Assembly: GCF_965284335.1 (NCBI RefSeq)
Contig: NZ_OZ260076.1
Origin: Tabrizicola_A sp965284335
GTDB taxonomy: Bacteria; Pseudomonadota; Alphaproteobacteria; Rhodobacterales; Rhodobacteraceae
Length of the DNA stretch: 64,000 nt
Direction: 5' to 3' (one strand)
Shown here: piece after piece, positions 32,991 to 41,624 of the stretch
How positions within the stretch are numbered: the first letter of the stretch is position 1
Layout of the letters: each line of letters begins with the position of its first letter
Translations under genes and position numbers: made by a program
Notes under the pieces: model-generated
The model's database searches: none
The model's input: only the letters and a program-made list of their open reading frames with translations
What the model was told of the DNA's origin: nothing

Positions 32991-35068
32991 ACGCGCGCGG
33001 CATCCCCGCCACGGCGTCTGCGCCCCTCGGCCAGCCAGGCCGCCACGGCCAAACCCGCCGCCAGCACCAAAAGCAGCCAGCCTGGCACCAAAGGCGCGAT
33101 GCGCAGATCCTCGGTCACATAGGCCCCGCGCGGGGTATAGCCCAGCCAGCCGCGCCCCGCCGCCGGGCGGCCCTCCCGCACCGCGCGCAAGGCCGGTATG
33201 CCCTCTTCCAGCCGCGCCACCCCGCCCTGCACGCTGTCCACCACCGGCTGCACCACCGCAGCCGAGGCCAGCGTCTCGACAAACTCGCGCGGTGCGGCCG
33301 GGCCAACGGCGACCACCCGCGTCAGATCATCCTGCGCCAGCCGGTAAAGCCCCACCATCGGCGCCTGCCAATCCACCTGATACCGCCCCGGCGACAGCTG
33401 CGGCAGGATGAGCTCGCTCACCGCCCCATCGGGCGCGGTGATGGTCAGCACGCCCGGCGGCTCTTCCTTGATCGTGCGGCGCGTGAGCGTCAGCACCTCG
33501 CCATTGGCCGCCGCCATCAGCGCCTCTTCCTCCAGCTCCGGCTCCTTCAGCATCCAATGCGCCAGCCGCTTCATCAGTTCCAACTGCGGCCCGCCGCCCT
33601 CGAACCCGCGCCCCCAGAGCCAGGCATGATCCGAGGCGAGAACCGCGATCCGGCCCTCCTCCACCCGGTCCAGCACCAAAAGCGGCCGATCCCCCGGCCC
33701 CGACATCGCCACCTGACCGCGCAACAGCTCCACCTCCGCCAGCCGGAACCAGCGCCCCCAGCCGCCCTCGGGCGCCAGCGCCTCAAGCCCCTCGGTCACC
33801 GGATGGCGTCGGCCCAACTCGGTCAGCGCCGGGCGGAAGGGCTCTTCGATCACCTGCGCCGTGGGTGCCACCGGCAAAATCTCCGACAGGGGAGAGCGCC
33901 AGAGACTGTCCACCGCGCCAAACTCGGGGCCAGCGGCCACCAGAACCGTGCCGCCCCCGCGCACGTAAGACACCACATTGTCGATGTATTCCATCGGCAA
34001 GATGCCCCGCATCCGGTAGCGGTCAAAGATGATCAGGTCAAATTCGTCAATCTTTTCAACGAACAACTCGCGCGTCGGAAAGGCGATCAGCGCCAGTTCA
34101 TCCACCGGCACGCCGTCTTGCTTTTCCGGCGGGCGCAGAATGGTGAAATGCACCAGATCCACCGCCGCATCCGACTTCAACAGGTTGCGCCAGACCCGCT
34201 CGCCCGCATGCGGCTCGCCCGAGACCAAAAGCACCCGCAGCCGGTCGCGCACCCCGTTCACCTGCACCACGGCGGCATTGTTGCGGTCGGTCAACTCACC
34301 CTCGACCGGGGCAAGCGAGAAATGCAGCACATTCTGCCCGCCATGGCGCAAGGTCACCGGCAGTTCCAGATCGGTGTTGACCGGCACCGAGAAGGTCACC
34401 GGCTCCTCGGCATCAACGGCAATGGTGATCTCGGTCTCGGGGCCCAGCGCCGGGGCCGCGCCCTGATCCTCGATCCGCAGTTTCAGGGTGAACTCCTCGC
34501 CGATGATGGCAAAGGCCGGGGCATCAGTGATGACCAGACGGCGGTCCCAATCGCTCTCGCGCCCGGTCAGCAGAACATGCAGGGGCGCAGGCAGGCTCGG
34601 GGCCAGACCCGCATCATGCACCTGCCCATCGGTGAGGATCACCGCGCCTGCAATCCGCGCGCGCGGCTCGGCGGCAATCGCCTCGGCCAGCGCGGTCATC
34701 GCCAGACTGCCCGCATCCTTGGCCCCATCGGCAAAGCGGATCACCCGCAGCTCGGTATTCTCCAGCGCCGCCACCGCCGAGGCCAACCGCGCCAGCGCCG
34801 CCTCGGTCTGGGCGGGGCGGCCCGCGAGCCGCTGGCTCGCACTCTCATCCACCACCGCCAGAATGATATCCGACAGCGGCCTGCGGTTTTCCTCCTGCAA
34901 CGAGGGGTTCACCAAGGCCAGCCCCAAAGCCAGCATCGCCAGCCCGCGCAGAGGCCAGCCCCGCAGCCCGCGCCAGATCGCAAAGGCCAAAAGAACCAGC
35001 GCCAGCGCCGCCAGCCCCCAGATCAGGGGCAGCGGGATCATGGGATCAAAGATCACCGTCCGGCTCAT
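32987..35068 (-). CDS. Large membrane protein with GATase-like domain, MoxR operon component
   Basis: From ATG 35068, overlapping the upstream stop by 4 bp, the product has 693 residues. Two N-terminal helices (PLPLIWGLAALALVLLAFAIW, PLRGLAMLALGLALVNP) lead into a vWA-like region (DIILAVVDESASQRLAG, AGAVILTDGQVHDAG). The middle contains a class-I glutamine-amidotransferase-like fold (RVLLVSGEPHAGERVWRNLL, FDLIIFDRYRMRGILP, YVRGGGTVLVAAGPEFG). The usual nucleophile cysteine after the GGG strand is absent, so it is not an amidotransferase. A C-terminal helix lies at VPGWLLLVLAAGLAVAAWLAEG. It works with the upstream MoxR/DUF58/BatA-type genes, probably at the membrane in complex assembly or stress tolerance. 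Precise role unknown. Confidence 0.82.
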   Translation of the reverse strand: MSRTVIFDPMIPLPLIWGLAALALVLLAFAIWRGLRGWPLRGLAMLALGLALVNPSLQEENRRPLSDIILAVVDESASQRLAGRPAQTEAALARLASAVAALENTELRVIRFADGAKDAGSLAMTALAEAIAAEPRARIAGAVILTDGQVHDAGLAPSLPAPLHVLLTGRESDWDRRLVITDAPAFAIIGEEFTLKLRIEDQGAAPALGPETEITIAVDAEEPVTFSVPVNTDLELPVTLRHGGQNVLHFSLAPVEGELTDRNNAAVVQVNGVRDRLRVLLVSGEPHAGERVWRNLLKSDAAVDLVHFTILRPPEKQDGVPVDELALIAFPTRELFVEKIDEFDLIIFDRYRMRGILPMEYIDNVVSYVRGGGTVLVAAGPEFGAVDSLWRSPLSEILPVAPTAQVIEEPFRPALTELGRRHPVTEGLEALAPEGGWGRWFRLAEVELLRGQVAMSGPGDRPLLVLDRVEEGRIAVLASDHAWLWGRGFEGGGPQLELMKRLAHWMLKEPELEEEALMAAANGEVLTLTRRTIKEEPPGVLTITAPDGAVSELILPQLSPGRYQVDWQAPMVGLYRLAQDDLTRVVAVGPAAPREFVETLASAAVVQPVVDSVQGGVARLEEGIPALRAVREGRPAAGRGWLGYTPRGAYVTEDLRIAPLVPGWLLLVLAAGLAVAAWLAEGRRRRGGDAARV

Positions 35069-37854
35069 TCGCCCAACCTCTCCAACAGCGCCGGCACATG
35101 GACCTGATCGGATTTGTAATTGCCGGTCAGCACATGCATCACCACATTGATGCCAAAGCGATAGGCCATCTCGCGCTGATCCTGCCCGGCAAGGCCGCGC
35201 CCCACCGTATAGATCGCCGCCCCCGACCCATCCACCGCCCATGCCGCCGCCCAGTCATTGCCGCCGATGATCACCGGCGTCACCCCGTCGTTCAGGTTGC
35301 GAAACGGCATGCCCTCAGCGGTTTCGGCATCGGGCGGCGGCGCTTCGACCCACAGATCGGGGCCCGTATGGCGGCCGGGAAATTCCTGAATCAGATAGAA
35401 ACTGCGGGTCAGCACATGATCCTCGGGCAGAATGTCCAAAGGCGGCACATCCAGGCCCGAGGCCAGAAGCTGCAACATCTCGGCCTCGGGCGTCAGCCCG
35501 CCCAACCCCGCAATATCGGCATCTCGGGTGTCAAACAGAATCATGCCGCCGGTGCGCAAAAAGGCATTCAGCTTGGCATAGGCGCGGGTGGAGGGGATCG
35601 GCTGATCGGGCGTGATCGGCCAGTAAAGGAAGGGGAAGAACCCCAGCTCATCGGTTTCCAGATTGACGCCCATCGGCGGCTCCGGCTCGACCGAGGTGCG
35701 CAGCCACAGTTGATCGCCAAGCCCGCGCAAGCCGGCGGCGGCGGTCTCGTCCACCTGCGGATTGCCGGTCAGCACATGGGCCAGCACGACGCCCCGCGTC
35801 GCCTCGATCCCGCGCGCATCGGCGGCAGGGTCGGCGGCAGGCGCGGGGGTGGGCGCAGTTTGCGCCCCCGCTTGCGGCACCGGCAGGGCCAGCGCAATCA
35901 CAACCACAGCCGCCGCCCGCGACCAGCGCGGCATCCGTCCCGACACAAAGGCCGAGGCCAGGATATCCACCGCCAAAAGCGCCAGCGCCGCCGCCAAAAG
36001 CCAGCCGCCCAGCGCCTTGGCACGCGCCGCGCCCAGCCCCTCCACCACCGTGCCCGCAGGCCAGACCGCCGGGGCAAGGGTCGCCGTGGCGGAAAGCGTG
36101 TTCACCGCCACCAGCCGGTCCTCATGGCGGTAAAGCCCGGGCGGCGCCTCGGCCCCCGGCCCCTCCGCCAGCGCCCGGGCCAGCGCATCGCCCGCCACCC
36201 CGCCCAGATCGCCCGGCTCCCCCAGATCGCCATAGCCATCCATCACCCGCTCGGGCGTCCAGATCAGCCCCTCGACCGCCCCCTCGGCCCCGCCACCGAT
36301 CCGGGCCGAGACCGCCAGCCGCTCCAGCATCTGCATGAACAGGCCCGACAGGGGCAGGTTCGACCATTCGGCATTGGCGGTGACATGCACCAGCACCACC
36401 TGCCCCGCCCCGACCGCCTTGCGCGTCACCAAAGGCGTGCCATCGGCCAGGGCGGCAATGGTGCGCGCGCCAAGCTCGGGGTCGGGCTGGGCTAGGACCT
36501 GTTCGGACACCGTCACATCGGGCGGAATGACCAGCCCGTGAAACGGGCTACCTTCGGCGAAGGGCGCCAAGGGCTTCGGCTCGCCCCAACTCATGGTGCC
36601 ACCCACCGACCGGCCCCCCTGCCGCAGCCGCACCGGCAACAGTGGGTCCTCCTCGCTGCGCGCCACATCGCTGGCCGCCAGCCGCGGCCCGGCAAAGCGC
36701 AGCAACAGCCCGCCGCCATCCAGCCAATCCAGAAGGCCATCCTGTTCCGCCTCGGTCAGCCGCGCCACATCGGCCAGGATGATGACATCGGGCCGCGCGG
36801 GCAGAATGTCGCTCAAGGTGCCGTCCACAAGTTCGGCCACCGGCATCAGCGCCTGACGCAGGTAATGGGTTGGCGACAACAGCTGCAACCCCTCGCGGTC
36901 GGCACTGTTGTCGATGACCGCCACCTTGCGGCGTTTCAGGCTGTCATCGGTCAGGCTCACCGCCCCGGCGCTGCGCTGGCCCAAAAGGGCAAAGCGGTTT
37001 ATCCGGTTGCGCAGTTCCGGCGGCACCTCAAGCGTCGCCACCGCCTCGCCGCTGCCGGGCGCAAAGACCACGGGCGCGCGGCCCAACTCACGGTCAATCC
37101 CGGCCGGATCGGGGCCATGGGCGGTCACCTCCAGCTCGGCCCCGGCCGCGTCGGGCAGCCGCAGCGCGGTCAGGGTGATCTTGCCTTCGGCCAGCGTGGC
37201 CGGGCGCAAGCCATAGGCCGGGCGCGGCGAAATCGCCGCCGTCACCTGCCCCCGCGCCGCAAGCTCGGCCACCAGCTCCGCGCGGCCCGGATGGTCCAAC
37301 CCATCCGACAGCCACAGCGTGTCAAACCAGCCCTCGGGCAAGACCGCGACCCAAGGCGCAAGATCCGGCGCCCAAGGTGCGGGCTGCATCGCCGCCAACC
37401 GGCCCTGCCAGTCGGCCGGGTTGGAAAACACCACCGGCTGCGGCGCATCGCTCAGCCGCGCCACGGCCGCAGGCCGCCCGGCCCGCGCCGCCTCTTCCAG
37501 CGCCGCCGCCGCCCGGGCCTGCACACGCGGCCAATCGCGCGCATCGGCCCAACTGCCATCGACCAGCACCAGCAAGGGCCCATTGCCCGGCTGACGATCC
37601 TCGGGGTTCAGGACCGGCCCGGCAAAGCCGATGATCGCCGCCGCCACCGCCAGCATCCTGAGAAGCAACAGCCACCACGGCGTCTTGTCCGCCTGCCGCT
37701 CGTCATCCTTCAGCCCCAGCATCAAGGCCACCGCCGGAAAGCGCCGACGGATCGGCGCAGGCGGAATGGCGCGCAGCAAAAGCCACAGGATCGGCAGCGC
37801 AATCAGCGCCAGCAACAGCCCCGGCGCGGCAAAGCCAATGGGGCCAAGCATCAT
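35065..37854 (-). CDS. DUF4159 protein with N-terminal BatA domain
   Basis: This 929-residue membrane protein begins LGPIGFAAPGLLLALIALPILWLLLRAIPP, a BatA-type N-terminal helix with RRRFPAVALMLGL, then a second helix (WWLLLLRMLAVAAAIIGFAGPVL). A vWA-like stretch follows (GPLLVLVDGSWADARDW, TLWLSDGLDHPGRAEL). Further helices lie around residues 640-690. The C-terminal DUF4159 block shows VLAHVLTGNPQVDETAAAGL, NLETDELGFFPFLYWPITPDQP and GGMILFDTRDADIAGLG. The BatA-DUF4159 fusion is common in alphaproteobacteria. It overlaps both neighbours by 4 bp in the MoxR operon. Likely part of a membrane complex whose client protein is not known. Confidence 0.88.
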   Translation of the reverse strand: MMLGPIGFAAPGLLLALIALPILWLLLRAIPPAPIRRRFPAVALMLGLKDDERQADKTPWWLLLLRMLAVAAAIIGFAGPVLNPEDRQPGNGPLLVLVDGSWADARDWPRVQARAAAALEEAARAGRPAAVARLSDAPQPVVFSNPADWQGRLAAMQPAPWAPDLAPWVAVLPEGWFDTLWLSDGLDHPGRAELVAELAARGQVTAAISPRPAYGLRPATLAEGKITLTALRLPDAAGAELEVTAHGPDPAGIDRELGRAPVVFAPGSGEAVATLEVPPELRNRINRFALLGQRSAGAVSLTDDSLKRRKVAVIDNSADREGLQLLSPTHYLRQALMPVAELVDGTLSDILPARPDVIILADVARLTEAEQDGLLDWLDGGGLLLRFAGPRLAASDVARSEEDPLLPVRLRQGGRSVGGTMSWGEPKPLAPFAEGSPFHGLVIPPDVTVSEQVLAQPDPELGARTIAALADGTPLVTRKAVGAGQVVLVHVTANAEWSNLPLSGLFMQMLERLAVSARIGGGAEGAVEGLIWTPERVMDGYGDLGEPGDLGGVAGDALARALAEGPGAEAPPGLYRHEDRLVAVNTLSATATLAPAVWPAGTVVEGLGAARAKALGGWLLAAALALLAVDILASAFVSGRMPRWSRAAAVVVIALALPVPQAGAQTAPTPAPAADPAADARGIEATRGVVLAHVLTGNPQVDETAAAGLRGLGDQLWLRTSVEPEPPMGVNLETDELGFFPFLYWPITPDQPIPSTRAYAKLNAFLRTGGMILFDTRDADIAGLGGLTPEAEMLQLLASGLDVPPLDILPEDHVLTRSFYLIQEFPGRHTGPDLWVEAPPPDAETAEGMPFRNLNDGVTPVIIGGNDWAAAWAVDGSGAAIYTVGRGLAGQDQREMAYRFGINVVMHVLTGNYKSDQVHVPALLERLGE

Positions 37855-38729
37855 CGACCGCCCCCCGCCAGCGCCTGATAGGCCCAGAGAAGCGCCCCTT
37901 GCGCCGGATCGCCACTGTGATGGCAGGCGTAATGCCAGCCCACCGCCCGGGCAAGGCCGGTCAGCCGGTCCTTGCGCTCGGCCAGACGCGCCAGATACCG
38001 CTCGCGCAAGCCAACTGCACTTTGGGTCTCATGGCTCAAACCCCCGGCCATGGATTCAAACACCGTCCGGCCCGCAAAGGGAAACTCCTCCTCCGCCGGG
38101 TGAAGGATCTGCACCAGCACCCCCCGCACCCCCCGGCCGGCGGCAAAGGCCAGCGCGGTCTCCAACCCGTCCAAGGGCCCCAGAAAATCCGACAGGAACA
38201 CCGCGCGGCCATGGGCGACAAGGCCCGAGGCATCGGGCAATCCGTAGTCCTCGGCGCTGTCCACCAACCCATTGGCCAGCGTGACAATCTGCGCCCGGCC
38301 CGGGCGCGGCGGCTGACCGGCAAGGCCCACCCGCTCGCCCCCCTTCAAGAGCAAGATCCCCAGGGCCAGCGCCAGAACCCGCGCCCGCGCGCCCTTGGTC
38401 GGCCGCGCCGCATCGCCCGAAAACCCCATGCTGCGCGACGGATCGGCCCAGAGCGTCACCGATTGCGCCGCCTGCCATTCCCGCTCGCGCACAAAGGGCG
38501 TATCCGCCCGGGCCGAGCGGCGCCAGTCGATTGCGCGTGCAGAATCCCCGGCATGGGCGGGGCGATACTGCCAGAACTCGTCCCCCTGACCCGCGCGCTT
38601 GCGGCCATGTTCGCCCAGCATCACCGTCTGCGCCAGCATCTCGGCCTCGGCCAAAAGCGCAGGCAAGGACTGGCCCAGAAGCTCGGCCTCGCGGCGCAGG
38701 GGCGCAATGGGATCGGCGGCAGGTGTCAA
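37851..38729 (-). CDS. DUF58 domain protein
   Basis: The 292-residue protein carries the DUF58 signature: GRKRAGQGDEFWQYRPAHAGDSARAIDWRRSARADTPFVREREWQ. A vWA-like core (SVTLWADPSRSMGFSG and VFLSDFLGP) retains the DxSxS-type pattern of a metal ion-dependent adhesion site. DUF58 proteins accompany MoxR ATPases in the aerotolerance/MRP superoperon family and are thought to mediate MoxR-client contact. It overlaps the MoxR gene and the DUF4159 gene by 4 bp each. No membrane helix is seen. Confidence 0.9.
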   Translation of the reverse strand: MTPAADPIAPLRREAELLGQSLPALLAEAEMLAQTVMLGEHGRKRAGQGDEFWQYRPAHAGDSARAIDWRRSARADTPFVREREWQAAQSVTLWADPSRSMGFSGDAARPTKGARARVLALALGILLLKGGERVGLAGQPPRPGRAQIVTLANGLVDSAEDYGLPDASGLVAHGRAVFLSDFLGPLDGLETALAFAAGRGVRGVLVQILHPAEEEFPFAGRTVFESMAGGLSHETQSAVGLRERYLARLAERKDRLTGLARAVGWHYACHHSGDPAQGALLWAYQALAGGGR

Positions 38730-39742
38730 GCGGCAGCCTCAAGACGCAAGGTCCGCGCGGTGACGCGGTCGATCAGCCCAACCAGCGTCTCCCCCCGCGC
38801 CCGGGCGGCATAGGACAGCGCCATGCGATGCTCCAAGACCGGGCGCGCCATGGCGGCAACATCGGCCACCGAAGGCGCAAGCCGCCCCTCCAGAAGCGCC
38901 CGCGCCCGCACCGTCAGCATGAGCGCCTGCGCCGCGCGCGGCCCCGGCCCCCAGGCCAGCGACCCGGCCAAATCGGCCCCCTCCGGCTCACCGGGACGGC
39001 AGGCGCGCACAAGGTCCAGAATGGCCTCCACCACCGCATCGCCCACCGGCATCCGCCGCAAGACCGCCTGTGCAGCCAAAAGTCCCTCGGCATCAAAGAC
39101 GGCATGGGCGGCGGCCTCGGTCGCGCCGGTGGTGGCCAACAGGATATCGCGCTCGGCCGCGCGGGTCGGATAATCGACATTCACCTGCAACAAAAAGCGG
39201 TCCAGCTGCGCCTCGGGCAAGGGATAGGTGCCCTCCTGCTCGATGGGGTTTTGCGTCGCCAGCACATGGAAAGGCCGACCCAGCGGGCGATGCTGGCCCG
39301 CAATCGTCACTTCCTTTTCCTGCATCGCCTGCAACAGCGCCGATTGCGTGCGCGGGCTGGCGCGGTTGATCTCGTCGGCCATCAAAAGCTGGCAAAAGAC
39401 CGGGCCTTCCAGAAAACGGAAACTCCGGCTGCCATCGGCGGCGGTCTCCAACACTTCCGAGCCAAGGATATCGGCGGGCATCAGATCGGGCGTAAACTGG
39501 ATGCGGTTCGACTTCAGCCCCATCACGGTGGACAGCGTATCGACCAGCATCGTCTTGCCCAATCCCGGCAGACCGACCAACAGCGCATGACCCCCGCAGA
39601 GCATCGCCGCCAGCACCTGATCGACCACCTTCTCTTGTCCGATGAACCGCCGCGCCACCGAGGCGCGCGCCTGCCCCAGCCGCTCGCCCAGCGCCTCGAT
39701 CTCGGCAACCAGCCCGACAACCTGAGTTTGGGGTTCGGCCAT
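38726..39742 (-). CDS. MoxR-family AAA+ ATPase
   Basis: From ATG 39742 (GGAGG at 6 nt upstream) the protein has 338 residues. Walker A is LVGLPGLGKTMLVDTL, Walker B and sensor are LLMADEINRASPRTQSALLQAMQEKEVTI, and PLPEAQLDRFLLQVNVDYP is the sensor-2/arginine-finger region. The segment VARRFIGQEKVVDQVLAAMLCGGHALL is MoxR-type. These ATPases act as chaperones that mature or metallate partner proteins carrying vWA domains, here the DUF58 and DUF4159 products. First gene of the four-gene operon. The frame extends 72 codons further upstream, but that overlaps the divergent DUF1285 gene. Confidence 0.93.
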   Translation of the reverse strand: MAEPQTQVVGLVAEIEALGERLGQARASVARRFIGQEKVVDQVLAAMLCGGHALLVGLPGLGKTMLVDTLSTVMGLKSNRIQFTPDLMPADILGSEVLETAADGSRSFRFLEGPVFCQLLMADEINRASPRTQSALLQAMQEKEVTIAGQHRPLGRPFHVLATQNPIEQEGTYPLPEAQLDRFLLQVNVDYPTRAAERDILLATTGATEAAAHAVFDAEGLLAAQAVLRRMPVGDAVVEAILDLVRACRPGEPEGADLAGSLAWGPGPRAAQALMLTVRARALLEGRLAPSVADVAAMARPVLEHRMALSYAARARGETLVGLIDRVTARTLRLEAAA

Positions 39743-39773
39743 GACATTCCTCCACAAGGGTTTATATGTGCAT

Positions 39774-40400
39774 ATGAACGCAACATGGGGCGCTGCACAA
39801 ATGGCAAAAGCCGAAGATGCACAAATGATCGTGAAACCCTCGGCCGATGGGCTGATGTCGGCGGTTTCAGCCGCCGCGAAAAAGGGCCCGCCCCCGGTGC
39901 ACCTGTGGAACCCCGCTTTTTGCGGCGACATCGACATGCGCATCGCCCGCGATGGCACATGGTTCTACCTCGGCACCCCCATCGGCCGCGCGCCCATGGT
40001 GAAACTCTTCTCCTCGATCCTGAAAATTGAGGACGGAAAGTATTACCTCGTCACCCCGGTCGAAAAGGTCGGCATCCAAGTCGAGGATGCGCCGCTTCAT
40101 GCGGTGGATGTCGAGGCGACGGGCAGCGGCAAGGATCAGGTACTGACCTTTTTCACCAAGACCGAGGATGAGGTGGTGGCTGGCCCCGACAACCCGATTC
40201 GGGTGGACCGTGACGCCGAAACGGGCGAGCCCTCGCCCTATGTCCATGTCCGCCGGGGGCTTTGGGCGCGCATCGACCGCAAGTCGTTTTACCGGCTGAT
40301 TGATCTTGGCAGCCATGAAACGGTTGACGGGCAGGGCTGGTTTGGCCTCTGGTCCAGTGGCCGATTCTTCCCTGTCATCCCTTCTGCGGATTTGTATTGA
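39774..40400 (+). CDS. DUF1285 family protein
   Basis: The protein contains PPPVHLWNPAFCGDIDMRIARDGTWFYLGTPIGRAPMVKLFSSILK, the DUF1285 core, then KYYLVTPVEKVGIQVEDAP and PYVHVRRGLWARIDRKSFYRLIDLG. Function is not established; the family is conserved in many proteobacteria. Start choice is uncertain: ATGs at 39774, 39801 and 39825 are in frame and none has a clear ribosome-binding site. The gene begins only about 30-80 bp from the divergent MoxR gene. It is followed immediately by the isomerase gene, so the two are likely co-transcribed. Confidence 0.85.
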   Translation: MNATWGAAQMAKAEDAQMIVKPSADGLMSAVSAAAKKGPPPVHLWNPAFCGDIDMRIARDGTWFYLGTPIGRAPMVKLFSSILKIEDGKYYLVTPVEKVGIQVEDAPLHAVDVEATGSGKDQVLTFFTKTEDEVVAGPDNPIRVDRDAETGEPSPYVHVRRGLWARIDRKSFYRLIDLGSHETVDGQGWFGLWSSGRFFPVIPSADLY

Positions 40401-41177
40401 ATGCCTCGTTTTGCCGCCAACCTGACCATGCTCTTTACCGAAGTGCCCATGCTGGACAGGCCGGGGCTGGCAGCACAGGCTGGGTTTGACGGGGTCGAGG
40501 TGCTGTTTCCCTATGACCATGGTATCGGTGACTGGCAGGCGGCGCTGGCCGGGCTGCCCTTGGCGCTGGTGAACACCCCACCGGGCGATTGGCTGGCGGG
40601 AGATCGCGGCTTTGCCGCCGTGCCGGGGCAGCAAAGCCGCTTTCGCGACAGCTTTTTGCGCGGGGCTGATCTGGCCAACCGATTGGGGGCCGAGCGCCTG
40701 CATGTCATGGCCGGCGTGGCCAAAGGCCCGCTGGCCGAACAGATTTTCGTCGAAAATCTGGCTTGGGCAGCCGCCCAAGCGCCGCAACAGCATTTGGTTA
40801 TCGAACCGCTGAACCCTGACGACATGCCAGGATATTTTCTGAACGACTTTGATCTCGCGGTGCGGATTCTTGACGATCTTGGCCTGCCCCAGATCGGCCT
40901 GCAATTCGACCTTTGGCATGCCACCCGGATCGAAGGTCATGCGCAGGCGGTTTGGAATCGCCATAAATCCCATGTCTCCCACATACAGATCGCCGGATTT
41001 CCCAACCGAAACGAACCGGGAGGTGGTGGGTTTGATCTGACCGCGCTGTGCGCCGAAGTGGACCGCATGGGCTATCAGGGCTGGATCGCCGCCGAATATC
41101 GTCCGGCCCGCGCCACGGTGCATCGGCTGGCTTGGCTGCAGGCCCTTAAGGCACGCGCGCAGCCGATCGGGGCGTGA
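40401..41177 (+). CDS. Hydroxypyruvate isomerase-like TIM-barrel protein
   Basis: This 258-residue AP-endonuclease-2-type TIM barrel begins MPRFAANLTMLFTEVPMLDR, typical of the Hyi/OtnI family. Metal-binding residues can be read in IEPLNPDDMPGYFL (Glu), IGLQFDLWHATRIEGH (Asp and His), HVSHIQIAGFPNRNEPG (His and Gln) and WIAAEYRP (Glu). These enzymes interconvert hydroxypyruvate and tartronate semialdehyde, or related 2-oxo sugars; the true substrate is not certain. It begins right at the DUF1285 stop. Confidence 0.9.
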   Translation: MPRFAANLTMLFTEVPMLDRPGLAAQAGFDGVEVLFPYDHGIGDWQAALAGLPLALVNTPPGDWLAGDRGFAAVPGQQSRFRDSFLRGADLANRLGAERLHVMAGVAKGPLAEQIFVENLAWAAAQAPQQHLVIEPLNPDDMPGYFLNDFDLAVRILDDLGLPQIGLQFDLWHATRIEGHAQAVWNRHKSHVSHIQIAGFPNRNEPGGGGFDLTALCAEVDRMGYQGWIAAEYRPARATVHRLAWLQALKARAQPIGA

Positions 41178-41204
41178 CGTCGCCCTTTTGCGGGAAATTC
41201 CCTT

Positions 41205-41624
41205 TTACAGCGTCAACACCATATTGCGATGGGCAATGCCCGCATCGTCAAATTCCGGGCCAACCGCCGTAAAGCCAAGGCGCTCATAAAAGCCCAGAGC
41301 ATGGGTCTGCGCGCCAAGCTTCACCTGTCGCACCCCCGGAACCGCACGAAACCGATCAACCGCAGCCTGCATCAATTTCGCGCCAAGCCCCGTGCCGCGC
41401 ATCTGCGCCAAAACGCAAACCCGGCCAATCTTGCCAGTCTCGCCCAGCACCAAAAGCCGGGCCGAGCCGACAGGCTCGCCGTTCAGGGTGGCCAAAAGAT
41501 GGATAGCTTCGTCATCCTTGTCATCCACTTCATCCGCCTCGGACACGCCTTGTTCTTCGATAAAGACGGTGCGGCGCAAGGCGCGGCAGGTTGCGATGTC
41601 ACGGGTCTCAAAGATGCGGATCAT
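41205..41624 (-). CDS. GNAT-family N-acetyltransferase
   Basis: This 139-residue protein has the standard GNAT fold: RIFETRDIATCRALRRTVFIEEQGVSEADEVD, then the acetyl-CoA P-loop RVCVLAQMRGTGLGAKLMQAAV and the GFYERLGFTAVG motif at the C-terminus. Many such proteins resemble ElaA and act on small amines or proteins. It overlaps the dapE stop by 4 bp, so is co-transcribed with it, but no link to lysine synthesis is known. Acceptor unknown. Confidence 0.9.
   Translation of the reverse strand: MIRIFETRDIATCRALRRTVFIEEQGVSEADEVDDKDDEAIHLLATLNGEPVGSARLLVLGETGKIGRVCVLAQMRGTGLGAKLMQAAVDRFRAVPGVRQVKLGAQTHALGFYERLGFTAVGPEFDDAGIAHRNMVLTL

Noticed and set aside
35098..36495. Plus-strand 465-residue open frame opposite the DUF4159 gene
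   Set aside because: A GC-driven antisense frame; the minus strand encodes a complete BatA-DUF4159 protein with conserved blocks.
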